A stretch of 64,000 bases of DNA from Vibrio sp. FE10 (GCF_030297155.1 NZ_AP028067.1:2418001-2482000); one strand, 5' to 3'. Counted from the first letter of the stretch, positions 8,134 to 18,030 are shown. Program-made: numbers and translations. Notes: generated by a model not told the origin, from the sequence alone.

Positions 8134-9045
8134 ATGATAGAGCTTAAACACCTTCGAACATTGACCACCTTGAGAGACAGCGGCTCGCTTACAGCCACTG
8201 CGACTTCTCTTCATCTGACTCAGTCGGCGCTTTCTCACCAATTGAAAGACCTTGAGGCTCGTATTGGCGGTCAGCTTTTCCTGCGTAAAACTAGGCCCGT
8301 AAAATTCACCTCTGAGGGTGAGATCTTGCTTAAGCTCGCAGATGAGATACAACCAAGAATTGCCAAAGCAGAGAATGAACTCGCGAGCCTGAAAGAGGAT
8401 GTGAATGGTCGATTGCACATGGCGATCGAATGTCACTCTTGCTTCCAATGGTTAATGCCTGCTTTGAAGGAGTACCAAGTTGCTTGGCCAAGCGTGACGC
8501 TCGATTTCTCATCAGGCTTTGGTTTTGAACCTCTGCCGGCTTTGATGGCTGGGGAGTTGGACTTGGTGATCACCTCAGACATTCAACCGCGTTCAGAGGT
8601 CCATTACGAACCGCTCTTTGATTTCGAGATGCGTTTGATCACCGCCATCAACTCACCTTTGGCAGAAAAGCCAAGCATCGATCCACAAGATCTTAGCGAT
8701 ATCACGATGCTCTCTTATCCGGTTCAAAAACAGCGTCTTGATGTTGTGAAGCACTTTTTGCAACCGGCAGGTGTAGAGCCTAAGAAATGGAAACAGGCAG
8801 ACAACACATTAATGTTGGTACAAATGGTATCGGCTGGTTTAGGTGTTGCGGCATTACCGAACTGGGCGATCAGCGAGTTTTCAAGACAAGGGTTAATTGC
8901 CAGTAAACCACTGGGAAAAGGACTTTCAAGACGACTATTTGCGGCGGTAAGAAACTCCGAGAAAGACAAACGTTATCTGCAAGCTTTCTTTAGCACGGCA
9001 AGACAACAAAGTAAGAGTCACCTAGATGGGATTGAGGTCGTTTAA
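8134..9045 (+). CDS. metR: LysR-family activator of methionine genes
   Basis: A 303-residue LysR-type regulator beginning MIELKHLRTLTTLRDSGSL, with the HTH segment ATSLHLTQSALSHQLKDLE typical of MetR. In enterobacteria MetR activates metE and other genes with homocysteine as coactivator. Divergence from metE is the classic arrangement and strongly supports the name. The intergenic region holds both a MetR-like dyad and MetJ-like boxes. The start is the ATG at 8134, preceded by GAGGAA. Confidence 0.95.
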   Translation: MIELKHLRTLTTLRDSGSLTATATSLHLTQSALSHQLKDLEARIGGQLFLRKTRPVKFTSEGEILLKLADEIQPRIAKAENELASLKEDVNGRLHMAIECHSCFQWLMPALKEYQVAWPSVTLDFSSGFGFEPLPALMAGELDLVITSDIQPRSEVHYEPLFDFEMRLITAINSPLAEKPSIDPQDLSDITMLSYPVQKQRLDVVKHFLQPAGVEPKKWKQADNTLMLVQMVSAGLGVAALPNWAISEFSRQGLIASKPLGKGLSRRLFAAVRNSEKDKRYLQAFFSTARQQSKSHLDGIEVV

Positions 9046-9120
9046 CGGTATTGATTGTTGAGTTAAATGAGCCTGCGTTCAACATTAGATGCAAGCTCCA
9101 AAAGCAAACGCCAGATACAA

Positions 9121-9150
9121 AAAAGTCACAGATAATCTGTGACTTTTTTC
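9121..9150. terminator. Terminator after metR
   Basis: AAAAGTCACAGAT (9121-9133) pairs with ATCTGTGACTTTT (9135-9147) and runs into TTTTTT. The A-run on the other side makes it usable by the convergent gene too. Confidence 0.85.
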
Positions 9151-9222
9151 TCAGCATCAATTCAGTATCAACTGGAGGACGATACTTGTTTGAACACGAG
9201 CGATGACGCGCCAATTCGATGT

Positions 9223-9423
9223 TTATCTTGGATAAGACTTGAACTGATTAGTCAGTGGGTCGTATTGATAGCCAAGCATATCCAGCTTACCGACGACACT
9301 TTCTATATCCATTTCATACATGCTGACCAGCTCTTCAAAGCTATCACATTCCAAACGAAGCTTTTCGTTGACGATCCCGAGCAAGATAATGCTATCGAAA
9401 CCTTTGACGTTGCTTAAATCCAT
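9223..9423 (-). CDS. DUF4250 small protein
   Basis: A 66-residue protein with the DUF4250 pattern: DLSNVKGFDSIILLGIVNEKLR at the start, a middle helix with LECDSFEELVSMYEMD, and LGYQYDPLTNQFK at the end. The family is short, helical and of unknown function. The gene stands alone and convergent to metR. There is no signal peptide or membrane segment. Confidence 0.8.
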   Translation of the reverse strand: MDLSNVKGFDSIILLGIVNEKLRLECDSFEELVSMYEMDIESVVGKLDMLGYQYDPLTNQFKSYPR

Positions 9424-9555
9424 CCTGAACTCCTAACGAACACACGATTAGAATTAAGTTTAGAACGCTTACCAGCCGCATGCTTAAAAACAGATCACAC
9501 TTCTTTCGCTACCACTGATTTAATCAACTAAAAGTTTCGAGAACTCGACAGCCTC

Positions 9556-10236
9556 TTACAACGCCCAAACCGGTGTTAAGCCAATCACTGACGCTAATAA
9601 CATCAGCAATGCTATCGTTAACTGCAACTTCTCAGGTGTTTTGACAAACAGCAAATGCCAACACCAAACCACGATAGAAGAGATAAGCAAAGCAAAGCTA
9701 AACAACAAAGTTGAAATAACAGGTTCTAGTTGCGCTTCAGACAATGAATAAACGTTAATCACGGTCGCCAACACCACCAGCATGCCACTCAATACGCCCA
9801 CAACAGGCAGAACGCGGTGAAATGCTTGTAAGCGCGTTCTTGCGATAGTCAGCAGTAAATGTCCGAAAGAAGCACCCAGTAAAGCCACCAACAACACAGT
9901 AGCAATAATACCAACTGGGTTTACCTGTTCGCTTGCTTGGATAGCAACATATGACAACGCCAAACCACAAGCAAGATACATCACCCAGATAGGGCCTGAA
10001 TCACGTGTCTTCTTAGTTTGAACTTGAGAATAGAAATAGAAGATAGCGAATACGATCAGAAACGCTTCAATTCTTAATGAAGCAACAGCAAGCCAAAGCA
10101 CGCCAATCGCAGGTAACATCTTGTGAATACGGCCACGTTGGCCAGGGCAAATATCACCCTTCACTAAGATTAAAGTTAAGATCAGTTGGGCTCCTAATAG
10201 CATGGGAGCAAATTGTACTAATAATGATTCGACCAT
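9556..10236 (-). CDS. Multi-pass inner membrane protein of unknown function
   Basis: A 226-residue hydrophobic protein with about seven predicted membrane helices separated by very short loops. Two positively charged loops (GQRGRIHKM and QTKKTRD) suggest the inside-facing sides. I do not recognise a family. It is divergent from ygiQ with about 237 bases between the starts, and about 130 bases upstream (in reading order) of the DUF4250 gene. There is no sign that it belongs to a known transporter class. Confidence 0.6.
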   Translation of the reverse strand: MVESLLVQFAPMLLGAQLILTLILVKGDICPGQRGRIHKMLPAIGVLWLAVASLRIEAFLIVFAIFYFYSQVQTKKTRDSGPIWVMYLACGLALSYVAIQASEQVNPVGIIATVLLVALLGASFGHLLLTIARTRLQAFHRVLPVVGVLSGMLVVLATVINVYSLSEAQLEPVISTLLFSFALLISSIVVWCWHLLFVKTPEKLQLTIALLMLLASVIGLTPVWAL

Positions 10237-10473
10237 TGTGGATCTACTTATTCAGACTTATTTTCGCGAATAATATCAAAAACTGCTGCGAACACTAATC
10301 AAAATCACAAATTAGCGACGTTATTCAAGGCTTCAACTATGCTGTTGTATGGTTCTTTTGTCAGCATTATCTGCAAAATGGCGAAAGACACCAGAACTAA
10401 CAGGGGCATGTTCTACTGGCTAGTCTAGGCTCATGCCGCTATAATTCCCGCCTCAAAAATCAGAGGTTGAAAT

Positions 10474-12867
10474 ATGTACAGCGATATCACTCCTATTCAC
10501 GAACACAAAAAATACTGGGCCGAGTGCTACGGAACAGCACCCTTTTTGCCTACCAGTAGAAAGGAGATGGATGCTCTTGGATGGGATAGCTGTGACATTA
10601 TTATTGTAACTGGTGACGCGTATGTCGATCACCCTAGCTTTGGTATGGCTATCATTGGCCGTTTGCTTGAAGCTCAAGGTTTCCGCGTGGGCATCATTGC
10701 CCAACCAAAGTGGGACAATAAAGATGCCTTCATGGAACTGGGTCGACCTAACCTATTCTTCGGCATCACTGCGGGTAACATGGATTCCATGATCAACCGC
10801 TACACCTCTGATCGCAAACTTCGTCATGACGATGCCTACACACCGAACAATGAAGGTGGTAAGCGTCCTGACCGTGCAACTCTGATTTATTCTCAACGTT
10901 GTCGTGAAGCCTACAAAGGCACGCCAATCGTTCTTGGTGGTATTGAAGCGAGCTTGCGTCGCGTTGCGCACTACGACTACTGGTCTGATAAAGTTCGTCG
11001 CTCTGTATTGTTTGATGCAAAAGCAGACATCCTTCTTTTCGGTAACGCCGAGCGTGCACTGGTTGAAGTGGCACATCGCATTGCTGACGGCGAAGACATG
11101 TCAACGCTGACAAACATTCGCGGTACAGCAATCAACCTGCCTGCAGCGCCTGAAGGTTACAAAATTATCGATTCTTCTCGTATCGAAAAACCGAACAAAG
11201 CCTACGTTCCGGTTAACCCGTACGAAGTAGAAACGCAGTGTGATACCAAGAAAGACGAAAAAGAAGAAGTAAAGGCGCAGCCAATCACGATTCGCCCTTC
11301 TCGCCACGATGCAAAAACAACTGCGGTTCGTATCCCTGGTTTCGAAAAACTGAATAACGACCGTATTCTTTACGCTCACGCTAGCCGTATTCTGCACCTA
11401 GAGACCAACCCGTATTCAGGTCGTGCTCTTATTCAACGCCACGGTGACCGCGAGCTTTGGGTAAACCAAGCGCCAATCCCTCTTGCAACTGAAGAGATGG
11501 ATTACGTGTTTGGCCTTGCGTACAAGCGTGTTCCTCACCCTATGTATGGCAAAGCAAAGATTCCAGCATATGACATGATCAAAACCTCGGTTAACATCAT
11601 GCGTGGTTGTTTTGGTGGTTGTTCTTTCTGTTCAATCACAGAACACGAAGGACGAATCATTCAGAACCGTTCGAAAGAATCGATCTTGGATGAAATCGAA
11701 GACATTAAAGATAAAGTCCCTGGCTTTACTGGTACCATTTCTGATTTGGGTGGCCCAACGGCGAACATGTATCGCTTAGGTTGTTCTGATCCTAAAGCTG
11801 AAATTAACTGTCGTCGCCCATCATGTGTGTTCCCTAAAATCTGTGAAAAACTGAACACAGACCACCAGCACACCATTGACCTTTACCGCTCAGCGAGAAA
11901 GGTTCCGGGCATCAAGAAAGTAATGATCGCATCAGGTGTTCGTTATGACCTTGCGATTGAGTCTCCAGAATACGTACGTGAGCTTGTGACTCACCACGTT
12001 GGTGGTTACTTGAAGATCGCTCCAGAACATACTGAAAAAGGCCCTCTGGATCTGATGATGAAGCCGGGCATGGGCACTTACGATCGTTTCAAAGAGATGT
12101 TCGAGAAGTACAGCGCTGAAGCGGGTAAGAAACAGTATCTAATTCCTTACTTCATCTCTGCTCACCCGGGCACGGAAGATGAAGACATGCTTAACCTTGC
12201 GTTGTGGCTAAAAAAGCATAACTACGAGTGTGACCAAGTACAGAACTTCTACCCATCGCCAATGTGTAATGCTACGTCGATGTACTACTCAGAGACCAAC
12301 CCTCTGAAGCGCGTGAAATACAAAAAACGTGAAGATGTTCCAGTGCCTAAAGGCGATCGTCAACGTCGTCTGCATAAAGCATTGCTTCGTTACCACGATC
12401 CAGAAAACTGGAAGATCATCCGTGAAGCACTGATCAGCATGGGCAAAAAGCATCTAATTGGTGACAAAGCGAACTGCTTAGTCCCAGAAGAAGATTTTGA
12501 AGCTCAGACACCAGCACAGCGTCGTAAATCTGGTCGTCACGGCTCACAACGTTTCGCAACTAAGCACAGTAAAGCTCAACCGGGTCTTGGCGGCGAAAGC
12601 CCACGTAACCATTCTAAGCCTGGTGGCAATAAGCCTAAACCGGGTGGTAAGAAGCCAACAGGTAGCAACGGCAATCAGGGCAACGGCAAGCAGAACGGTA
12701 ATGGTAATAAACCAGCGACTGGCTTCATCAAAAAAGCCCCTGCTAGCCAGCAATCGCAAGGCAATGGCAGCGGAAATGGCAAGCCAAACCGCAGCAAAGC
12801 GGGCAATGGTCAAGGTGGTAAACCTGCAAGTAACGGAAAGAATCGCCAGCGCGCAACACAACGTTAA
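10474..12867 (+). CDS. ygiQ: YgiQ family radical SAM protein
   Basis: A 797-residue protein of the UPF0313/YgiQ family. The N-terminal part carries the cobalamin-binding-like region (about residues 30-200). The radical SAM cluster motif CFGGCSFC starts at about residue 379, within [18 protein letters not shown], followed by a Cys-rich segment ([21 protein letters not shown]). The C-terminal DUF3362 region ends near residue 680. Beyond that is a tail of about 115 residues that is low in complexity and rich in G, N, K and Q, likely disordered. The reaction is not known. It is a single-gene unit with a strong terminator. Confidence 0.93.
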   Translation: MYSDITPIHEHKKYWAECYGTAPFLPTSRKEMDALGWDSCDIIIVTGDAYVDHPSFGMAIIGRLLEAQGFRVGIIAQPKWDNKDAFMELGRPNLFFGITAGNMDSMINRYTSDRKLRHDDAYTPNNEGGKRPDRATLIYSQRCREAYKGTPIVLGGIEASLRRVAHYDYWSDKVRRSVLFDAKADILLFGNAERALVEVAHRIADGEDMSTLTNIRGTAINLPAAPEGYKIIDSSRIEKPNKAYVPVNPYEVETQCDTKKDEKEEVKAQPITIRPSRHDAKTTAVRIPGFEKLNNDRILYAHASRILHLETNPYSGRALIQRHGDRELWVNQAPIPLATEEMDYVFGLAYKRVPHPMYGKAKIPAYDMIKTSVNIMRGCFGGCSFCSITEHEGRIIQNRSKESILDEIEDIKDKVPGFTGTISDLGGPTANMYRLGCSDPKAEINCRRPSCVFPKICEKLNTDHQHTIDLYRSARKVPGIKKVMIASGVRYDLAIESPEYVRELVTHHVGGYLKIAPEHTEKGPLDLMMKPGMGTYDRFKEMFEKYSAEAGKKQYLIPYFISAHPGTEDEDMLNLALWLKKHNYECDQVQNFYPSPMCNATSMYYSETNPLKRVKYKKREDVPVPKGDRQRRLHKALLRYHDPENWKIIREALISMGKKHLIGDKANCLVPEEDFEAQTPAQRRKSGRHGSQRFATKHSKAQPGLGGESPRNHSKPGGNKPKPGGKKPTGSNGNQGNGKQNGNGNKPATGFIKKAPASQQSQGNGSGNGKPNRSKAGNGQGGKPASNGKNRQRATQR

Positions 12868-12896
12868 TATAGCGACCCCATTTACTTGGTTATCAT

Positions 12897-12928
12897 AAAA
12901 AAGCGCAGCTAGATAGCTGCGCTTTTTT
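12897..12928. terminator. Terminator after ygiQ
   Basis: AAAAAAGCGCAGCT (12897-12910) pairs exactly with AGCTGCGCTTTTTT (12915-12928) around a 4-base loop; usable in both directions. Confidence 0.9.
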
Positions 12929-12968
12929 ATGTCTGGAAGATTTTCAGAATGGTTTAAACCAATAAACC

Positions 12969-12992
12969 TATCAACTTATCAACTTATCAACT
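12969..12992. repeat. Short tandem repeat TATCAACT x3
   Basis: Three exact 8-base copies of TATCAACT between the ygiQ terminator and the stop codon of the SutR-like gene. It looks like a slippage product without a clear role. Confidence 0.6.
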
Positions 12993-12999
12993 TATAGAC

Positions 13000-13638
13000 C
13001 TATGAACGCTGCCATTGGTCGGGATAGTGGATGATGTTATGGAAAACCGCTTGTTCAGTTCCGATGTTCTTGTATCCATGAAGTTGTTCTGCATTAAAAC
13101 GCACCGCTTGTCCCGGACTCAGCTCATGCCAGCTATCGTCAAAAAACACCGCCATACGACCTGAGATACACAATATATGTTCAATCACTCCGGTACTGTG
13201 TGGTTCAGAAAAGTGCTCATAGTTCTCTGCTAGCCCAAGCTCATAAACTTCAAAGCCTAACGATGGTTCAAAAGGAAAAACAACACTGACCGAGAAGCCC
13301 TCATTCAAGCTTTCATCACGCAATTCATTGGCGTCTCGGAACAAGCTCACCAGCTCGTTGCTAGAACAAGACAGAATCAAACTCGAGAAGGAAACGTTCA
13401 AGCCAGTTGCGATTTGCCACAGCTTCGCGACGGTTGGGCTCGATTCACCACGTTCAATCTGCCCTAACATCGCTTTACTGACACCGGTCGCTTTGGCAGT
13501 CGCGTCGAGGCTCCACCCTTTCTCTTTACGAATCCGTTTTAGGTTGTGGCTGACTTGCACGTCGTTTTGGTCACTCAAACTCTCTTTTACATTAAAGCTA
13601 GTTTCCACATTCATGTTCTTCGGCATGTTTTCGTTCAT
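13000..13638 (-). CDS. SutR/YdcN-like regulator (XRE helix-turn-helix plus cupin)
   Basis: This 212-residue protein has an XRE-type HTH at about residues 32-85 (LKRIRKEKGWSLDATAKATG, VSKAMLGQIERGESSPT) and a C-terminal cupin (about 135-205; HILCISGRM, LSPGQAVRF). The layout and the divergent BenE-type neighbour match the E. coli ydcN (sutR)-ydcO pair; SutR there is linked to sulfur-utilisation genes. The first 30 residues are an extra hydrophilic leader. Two palindromes in the shared promoter region are likely its operators. The inducer that fits the cupin is unknown. Confidence 0.85.
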   Translation of the reverse strand: MNENMPKNMNVETSFNVKESLSDQNDVQVSHNLKRIRKEKGWSLDATAKATGVSKAMLGQIERGESSPTVAKLWQIATGLNVSFSSLILSCSSNELVSLFRDANELRDESLNEGFSVSVVFPFEPSLGFEVYELGLAENYEHFSEPHSTGVIEHILCISGRMAVFFDDSWHELSPGQAVRFNAEQLHGYKNIGTEQAVFHNIIHYPDQWQRS

Positions 13639-13699
13639 CTACCTATTCAAGTTTGCTCGTGCTTAATCTTGTCACGAACAAAATTTAAACAAATAACAC

Positions 13700-13719
13700 T
13701 TGTGCGCTATAGCGCACAA
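13700..13719. promoter_or_regulatory. Perfect 20-bp palindrome, likely SutR-like operator 1
   Basis: TTGTGCGCTATAGCGCACAA reads the same on both strands. It lies about 60 bases from the regulator start and about 50 bases before the transporter start. Confidence 0.7.
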
Positions 13720-13736
13720 ATGCTAAGTTGAGTTCT

Positions 13737-13756
13737 ATGTATGTTATAACGCACAA
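13737..13756. promoter_or_regulatory. Degenerate copy of the palindrome, likely operator 2
   Basis: The right half TAACGCACAA matches the half site of the palindrome at 13700 in 9 of 10 bases, and the left half ATGTATGTTA matches its own dyad partner in 7 of 10. The two centres are 37 bases apart. It sits directly before the transporter ribosome site, well placed for repression. Confidence 0.55.
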
Positions 13757-13770
13757 CGAGAGTGGTTAGT

Positions 13771-14985
13771 ATGGGTCAGGTTAAGTTTTCTCACATCAGT
13801 ACTGGTTTTATTGCGGTATTTATCGGTTATGCGAGTGCGGCAGCGATCATCTTCCAAGCGGCGACCAGTGCAGGAGCTAGCCAGCAGCAGATTGCTTCAT
13901 GGTTTTGGGCGCTCGGAATTGGCATGGGCGCGTCGACGATTCTGCTATCGTGGAGATACAAACAACCGGTAGTGACCGCATGGTCGACACCGGGCGCTGC
14001 GCTACTTATCACCTCATTGGATGGACTCACCGTAGAACAAGCCGTGGCTATCTTCCTATTTAGCTCACTGCTAATCACCATTACGGGTCTAACAGGCATC
14101 TTTGACACGCTGCTTAAACGAATCCCAACATCGATTGCCTCTGCGATGCTAGCGGGTGTGTTGTGGATGTTTGGAATTGGAATTTTCACCTCTCTGTCTC
14201 AAGAGGCGATTATCATCGGCACCATGTTAGCTGCGTATATTTTTGCGAAGCCTAAATTTGGTAATCTATTAATTCCTTTTATCTTACTGCTTGCCGTCAT
14301 AATGAGTGGCGTTGCCGGAAAGCTCGATTTTTCAGATGTGAACTTAACGCTGACTCAGCCTATGTTCATTACGCCCGATTTTGATTTGGCGTCTCTGTTG
14401 AGTGTTGGGATTCCGTTATTTGTGGTGACAATGGCATCACAAAACCTGCCTGGATTCGCGGTATTGAAAGCCAATGGTTATAACCCACCAGCGTCACGAA
14501 TTATCACCACGACAGGCATTACCGGTTTATTGCTCGCTCCCTTTGGTGGTTTTGCGTTTAACTTGGCTGCGCTGACAGGGGCAATATGCATGAGCCCGAA
14601 CGCCGACCCAAACCCGAAAAGTCGTTATAAAGCGGCATTAACGATGGGTGGTTTCTATTTGTTGGCGGGGGTATTGGGCACAACCTTTGTTTCTCTGTTT
14701 TCATCGGTTCCACAAGCCATCATTATTACCATTGCAGGGTTGGCCTTGTTACCGACACTTGCGAACAGCCTGACGACAGCACTTGCTGATGACACACATA
14801 GAGAAGCGGCATTGCTCACCTTTTTGCTTACCGCCTCTGGGATTAACTTTGCGGGAGTTGGCAGCGCATTTTGGGGATTGTGTTTGGGGTTAATCTGCTA
14901 CGGGATAAAGAATTGGCAGTTAAAAGCGGCTCAAGCAAAGCAGGCTCAACCTACACAAACCAACGAAGGCAAAGAACAGAGTTAG
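13771..14985 (+). CDS. BenE/YdcO-family inner membrane transporter
   Basis: A 404-residue membrane protein with about 11-12 helices and the BenE-family core (VTAWSTPGAALL, about residues 70-81; FGGFAFNLAALTGAICM, about 260). The family is annotated as benzoate/proton symporters, but the E. coli YdcO substrate is not established, and no aromatic degradation genes are nearby. I chose the ATG at 13771; a GTG at 13762 in frame would add three residues but has no better ribosome site. It is divergent from the SutR-like regulator and probably repressed by it. A terminator follows at 15030. Confidence 0.85.
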   Translation: MGQVKFSHISTGFIAVFIGYASAAAIIFQAATSAGASQQQIASWFWALGIGMGASTILLSWRYKQPVVTAWSTPGAALLITSLDGLTVEQAVAIFLFSSLLITITGLTGIFDTLLKRIPTSIASAMLAGVLWMFGIGIFTSLSQEAIIIGTMLAAYIFAKPKFGNLLIPFILLLAVIMSGVAGKLDFSDVNLTLTQPMFITPDFDLASLLSVGIPLFVVTMASQNLPGFAVLKANGYNPPASRIITTTGITGLLLAPFGGFAFNLAALTGAICMSPNADPNPKSRYKAALTMGGFYLLAGVLGTTFVSLFSSVPQAIIITIAGLALLPTLANSLTTALADDTHREAALLTFLLTASGINFAGVGSAFWGLCLGLICYGIKNWQLKAAQAKQAQPTQTNEGKEQS

Positions 14986-15029
14986 AATTACCAATCGTCT
15001 TCAATCGTCAATTTTCAATGTTCAATAAA

Positions 15030-15060
15030 AAAGGCAAGTCATTGGATGACTTGCCTTTCT
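15030..15060. terminator. Bidirectional terminator between the BenE-type gene and gtrA-like gene
   Basis: AAAGGCAAGTCAT (15030-15042) pairs with ATGACTTGCCTTT (15046-15058), with T runs on both strands. It separates two convergent units. Confidence 0.85.
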
Positions 15061-15075
15061 CTTTCTTTTTCTTTT

Positions 15076-15549
15076 TTAGCGGGTAAAGACCCAATACTGA
15101 CTAAACAGGTAGTTCGTCACCATGCCGATCAAAATACCAACGGCCATCGCGATAAACACAGCCCCAGTAAACGCTGGCAGTAATTCAGTCATCAACTTAA
15201 AGCACAACAAATTAGGTACTGCTGATATCGATGCTGACAACATGAACTTTTGCCACTGAATCAGTTTTTCAGACCAATGACCCTGCCCTTTGAACCCAAA
15301 GGTCAGCACGCGATTACCAAACCAGGTTGTCGTTGCTGCAGCAATGAAAGATCCAATTCTCGCCGTCATTAAAGGTAAACCAACAATGTAATGCAGTAAG
15401 GCAAATACCGCACAATCAACAACGAACCCGCCAACACCGACCACTGCGAACCGAACCATCTTGTGATGGGACTGAAGCCTTTGGCTGTGTGTCTGGAGCT
15501 TGTTATTGATCATTCGCAGCCCTGAGTTAACGCTGAACATCACTTTCAC
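15076..15549 (-). CDS. GtrA-family membrane protein
   Basis: A 157-residue protein with four membrane helices. The start of the domain, FAVVGVGGFVVDCAVFALL, and the end, GMVTNYLFSQYWVF, are typical for GtrA. These proteins are thought to flip or accompany undecaprenyl-phosphate-linked sugars in the inner membrane. It is the last gene of a three-gene operon and overlaps the preceding GT39 gene by 23 bases. The first 30 residues are a basic extension. Confidence 0.88.
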   Translation of the reverse strand: MKVMFSVNSGLRMINNKLQTHSQRLQSHHKMVRFAVVGVGGFVVDCAVFALLHYIVGLPLMTARIGSFIAAATTTWFGNRVLTFGFKGQGHWSEKLIQWQKFMLSASISAVPNLLCFKLMTELLPAFTGAVFIAMAVGILIGMVTNYLFSQYWVFTR

Positions 15550-17014
15550 TTCGAATGTGACTCAACGACAAATTTGGTTTGATATCTTGACTATGACAAC
15601 TGAATAAAGCGCGCTTTATTTTCACCGTCGGCTCCAAAATACACGTTAACGCGTTGTCTTTAATCTTGGTTTCCACTTCCGCTCTTTTACCAATCAAGTA
15701 GAACTTGTCGATGCCGTCGAGTTGCTCTATATCAAGTAGCTTCTTCGCTTGCCCATGGCTATAAAATTGCCCTGAGAACGGTCGTTTTCCTACATAAAAA
15801 CTCGGTGACGAATCCGTGATCTGTTCGAAGATGATACGGTCACTTTTCTCATTCGCCTTGCCTAGATTCAGGTAAACCATCGCAATCATCAATAAGACTG
15901 GCAGAACCAAAGCCACGCTCGAGAACCACTTCTTATCTTTTTCCACCACAAGTATAGCAACCAACAAACCAAGGGCTGGAATACCCGGTAGGACGTATGC
16001 TGGGAGAATATTGCCCGCCATAGTGAAAAGGATCAGAGGCGAAATCAGCCAGCACACAAGGAATGAAAACAAGCCGCGATTTTCAGTATTAATTTCTGCA
16101 ATTTTCTTACGGCGAACAAACGCTAGTATAGGCAATACAATCGACCAAGGCGCAGCGGCTTGAATCCAGAATACCCAGATCATGCCTCGTGTTTCATCGT
16201 GAGCGGAGCCGTAAAGATCCCCTTCCCAGCCACTCACGACAAAACGCTTAAAGTGTTCGCCAACAATAAAGTAATCAATAAAGCCCGGTGTCGCCATTTC
16301 TGCCATGATGTACCACGGCAGCGCGATCGCTAACATCACACCTAAGCCAGACAACAATGGGAAACGTTGCCAAAGCGCTTTGAAAGCACCAAAGAAGCCG
16401 TGTTGTAATACCAACCAAGGGAATACGGCGATGCCCATGATGACGATCGCTACTGGCCCTTTTGCAAGCAAACCTAACGCTAAACCAATAAAGCCAACGT
16501 AACCCCAATTTCTATTGGTCTTCGCACTCCCTTCACCTTTCCGACCCTCTCCTCCTAGCCAACATAGATAGAAACCTAACATAGCAATGGTCATCGCCAA
16601 GGTTAACGCGATGTCTGTCATCACTGCACCCGCAGCGATTGAGAAAATGCCGCATGTCGCCAACACTACCGCGGCAACCAACGCACTTTGGCCAGTTCGC
16701 TTCGCCATGTAAGCCGTCAACAAAATCGTTACGACACCCGCTAACCAATGAGGTGCACGAACGGCAAATTCACTCAAGCCGAACAACTCAATACCTACAG
16801 CACTCATCCATGTAAACAGCGGCGGCTTACCCCAGAAAGGAATGCCATAGTCAAACTGAGGCGTTAACCAATTGCCTGTTTCCACCATTAAACGAGCCAT
16901 TTCGCCATAACGCGCTTCTGTGGTGTCCATTAATGGGTAAGTCGCCAGAGATAAAAGCCTTAGAACCAATGCAAAAGACAACAAATACCATAGGTGCGTT
17001 CTGTTCAGGCTCAT
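15527..17014 (-). CDS. ArnT-like glycosyltransferase (GT39/PMT superfamily)
   Basis: A 495-residue integral membrane protein with about ten helices and a C-terminal soluble part. Near the N-terminus it has the acidic motif DTTEARYGEMARLM followed by GKPPLFTW, the pattern of ArnT and related lipid-linked sugar transferases that act on the periplasmic side. ArnT proper adds aminoarabinose to lipid A, but none of the arn biosynthesis genes are seen here, so the sugar and acceptor are open. It overlaps the upstream GT2 gene by 4 bases and the downstream GtrA gene by 23, so the three are translationally coupled. Confidence 0.87.
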   Translation of the reverse strand: MSLNRTHLWYLLSFALVLRLLSLATYPLMDTTEARYGEMARLMVETGNWLTPQFDYGIPFWGKPPLFTWMSAVGIELFGLSEFAVRAPHWLAGVVTILLTAYMAKRTGQSALVAAVVLATCGIFSIAAGAVMTDIALTLAMTIAMLGFYLCWLGGEGRKGEGSAKTNRNWGYVGFIGLALGLLAKGPVAIVIMGIAVFPWLVLQHGFFGAFKALWQRFPLLSGLGVMLAIALPWYIMAEMATPGFIDYFIVGEHFKRFVVSGWEGDLYGSAHDETRGMIWVFWIQAAAPWSIVLPILAFVRRKKIAEINTENRGLFSFLVCWLISPLILFTMAGNILPAYVLPGIPALGLLVAILVVEKDKKWFSSVALVLPVLLMIAMVYLNLGKANEKSDRIIFEQITDSSPSFYVGKRPFSGQFYSHGQAKKLLDIEQLDGIDKFYLIGKRAEVETKIKDNALTCILEPTVKIKRALFSCHSQDIKPNLSLSHIRSESDVQR

Positions 17015-18030
17015 GCTGACTCCTCTAATTTAAAATGTGTTTTTAATGCAGGTGTATCGACCACCGATTGGATCAGATACAAAGGACGATTCTTGGTTTC
17101 AATGAAAATACGACCTATGTACTCTCCCATTAAACCAATACTCAAAAGTTGGATGCCGCCAAGGGCAAGTTGTACGACCATCATTGACGGATAGCCCGTA
17201 ATGGGTTCGCCAAACATGATGGTTTTGAAAACGATAACCATGCCATACACAAAAGCAGTCAGCGCGACTAAGCCACCCAATGCGGTAGCGATGCGCAGCG
17301 GACGAATCGAAAACGAGGTAATGCCATCCATCGCCAATCCGATGAGTTTGAGATAGTTCCATTTCGTTTCACCGCAGAAGCGAGCATCACGCTTAAATTG
17401 GAGCGTTGCTTGTTGGAAACCCGGCCATGAAAAAATGCCTTTCATGTAACGGTTACGTTCTGGAAGTTGATTGATATGGTCGACAACTTCGCGGCTCAAC
17501 AGTCTGAAATCGCCCACGTTCTCAGGCACATCTATCTTCGCAGCCACGTTCATGACTTTGTAAAAGCTTGCCGCTGAAAACTTTTTAAACCAGGTTTCAC
17601 CGTCACGCTGGCTGCGCTGCATATTGACCACGTCGTAGCCTTCGCGCCATTTCGCGATCATTTGCGGAATCAGCTCCGGAGGATCTTGTAAATCAGCATC
17701 TAATAGGATTACGGCTTGTCCACGACAATGCTCAAGGCCAGCACTCATGGCTGACTCTTTCCCAAAATTACGGCTTAAACCAATAACAGAAATTGAACTA
17801 TTGATTGAAGTGAATGAACTCACCAAGTCCAAGCTGTTGTCTTTGCTGCCATCGTCGACATAAACAATCTCGCTCGTGATCGGTAAGCTATCGAGAACCT
17901 TAGTGAGGCGAGAGTGAAACTCTTCCAACACCTCTTGTTCATCGTAGAAAGGCACAATGATAGACAGAGATACCGCAGGGTTAATCTGCGATGTGGATAT
18001 CTTAGGGCGGCTAATATGAAGTTCAGACAT
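17011..18030 (-). CDS. GT2 family polyprenyl-phosphate glycosyltransferase (GtrB/ArnC-like)
   Basis: A 339-residue protein. The catalytic domain begins LSIIVPFYDEQEVL and contains the nucleotide-sugar site YVDDGSKDNS and the DADLQDPPE motif (about residues 115-123). Two C-terminal membrane helices (about 240-265 and 275-300) anchor it. Enzymes of this type attach a sugar from a nucleotide donor to undecaprenyl phosphate on the inner side of the membrane. It is the first gene of the GT2-GT39-GtrA operon, which together would charge, flip and transfer one sugar. It is divergent from a two-component system. Confidence 0.9.
   Translation of the reverse strand: MSELHISRPKISTSQINPAVSLSIIVPFYDEQEVLEEFHSRLTKVLDSLPITSEIVYVDDGSKDNSLDLVSSFTSINSSISVIGLSRNFGKESAMSAGLEHCRGQAVILLDADLQDPPELIPQMIAKWREGYDVVNMQRSQRDGETWFKKFSAASFYKVMNVAAKIDVPENVGDFRLLSREVVDHINQLPERNRYMKGIFSWPGFQQATLQFKRDARFCGETKWNYLKLIGLAMDGITSFSIRPLRIATALGGLVALTAFVYGMVIVFKTIMFGEPITGYPSMMVVQLALGGIQLLSIGLMGEYIGRIFIETKNRPLYLIQSVVDTPALKTHFKLEESA

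Noticed and set aside
12497..12898. A 133-codon frame inside the end of ygiQ
   Set aside because: It is a frame shift of the low-complexity YgiQ tail, without a ribosome site of its own.
13771..14985. Benzoate degradation locus
   Set aside because: Only the transporter family name suggests it. No aromatic ring-opening genes are near, and the dienelactone hydrolase 7 kb away is exported and unlinked.
15527..18030. Full arn (aminoarabinose) operon
   Set aside because: Only ArnC-like and ArnT-like genes occur; the biosynthesis genes arnA, arnB and arnD are absent here.
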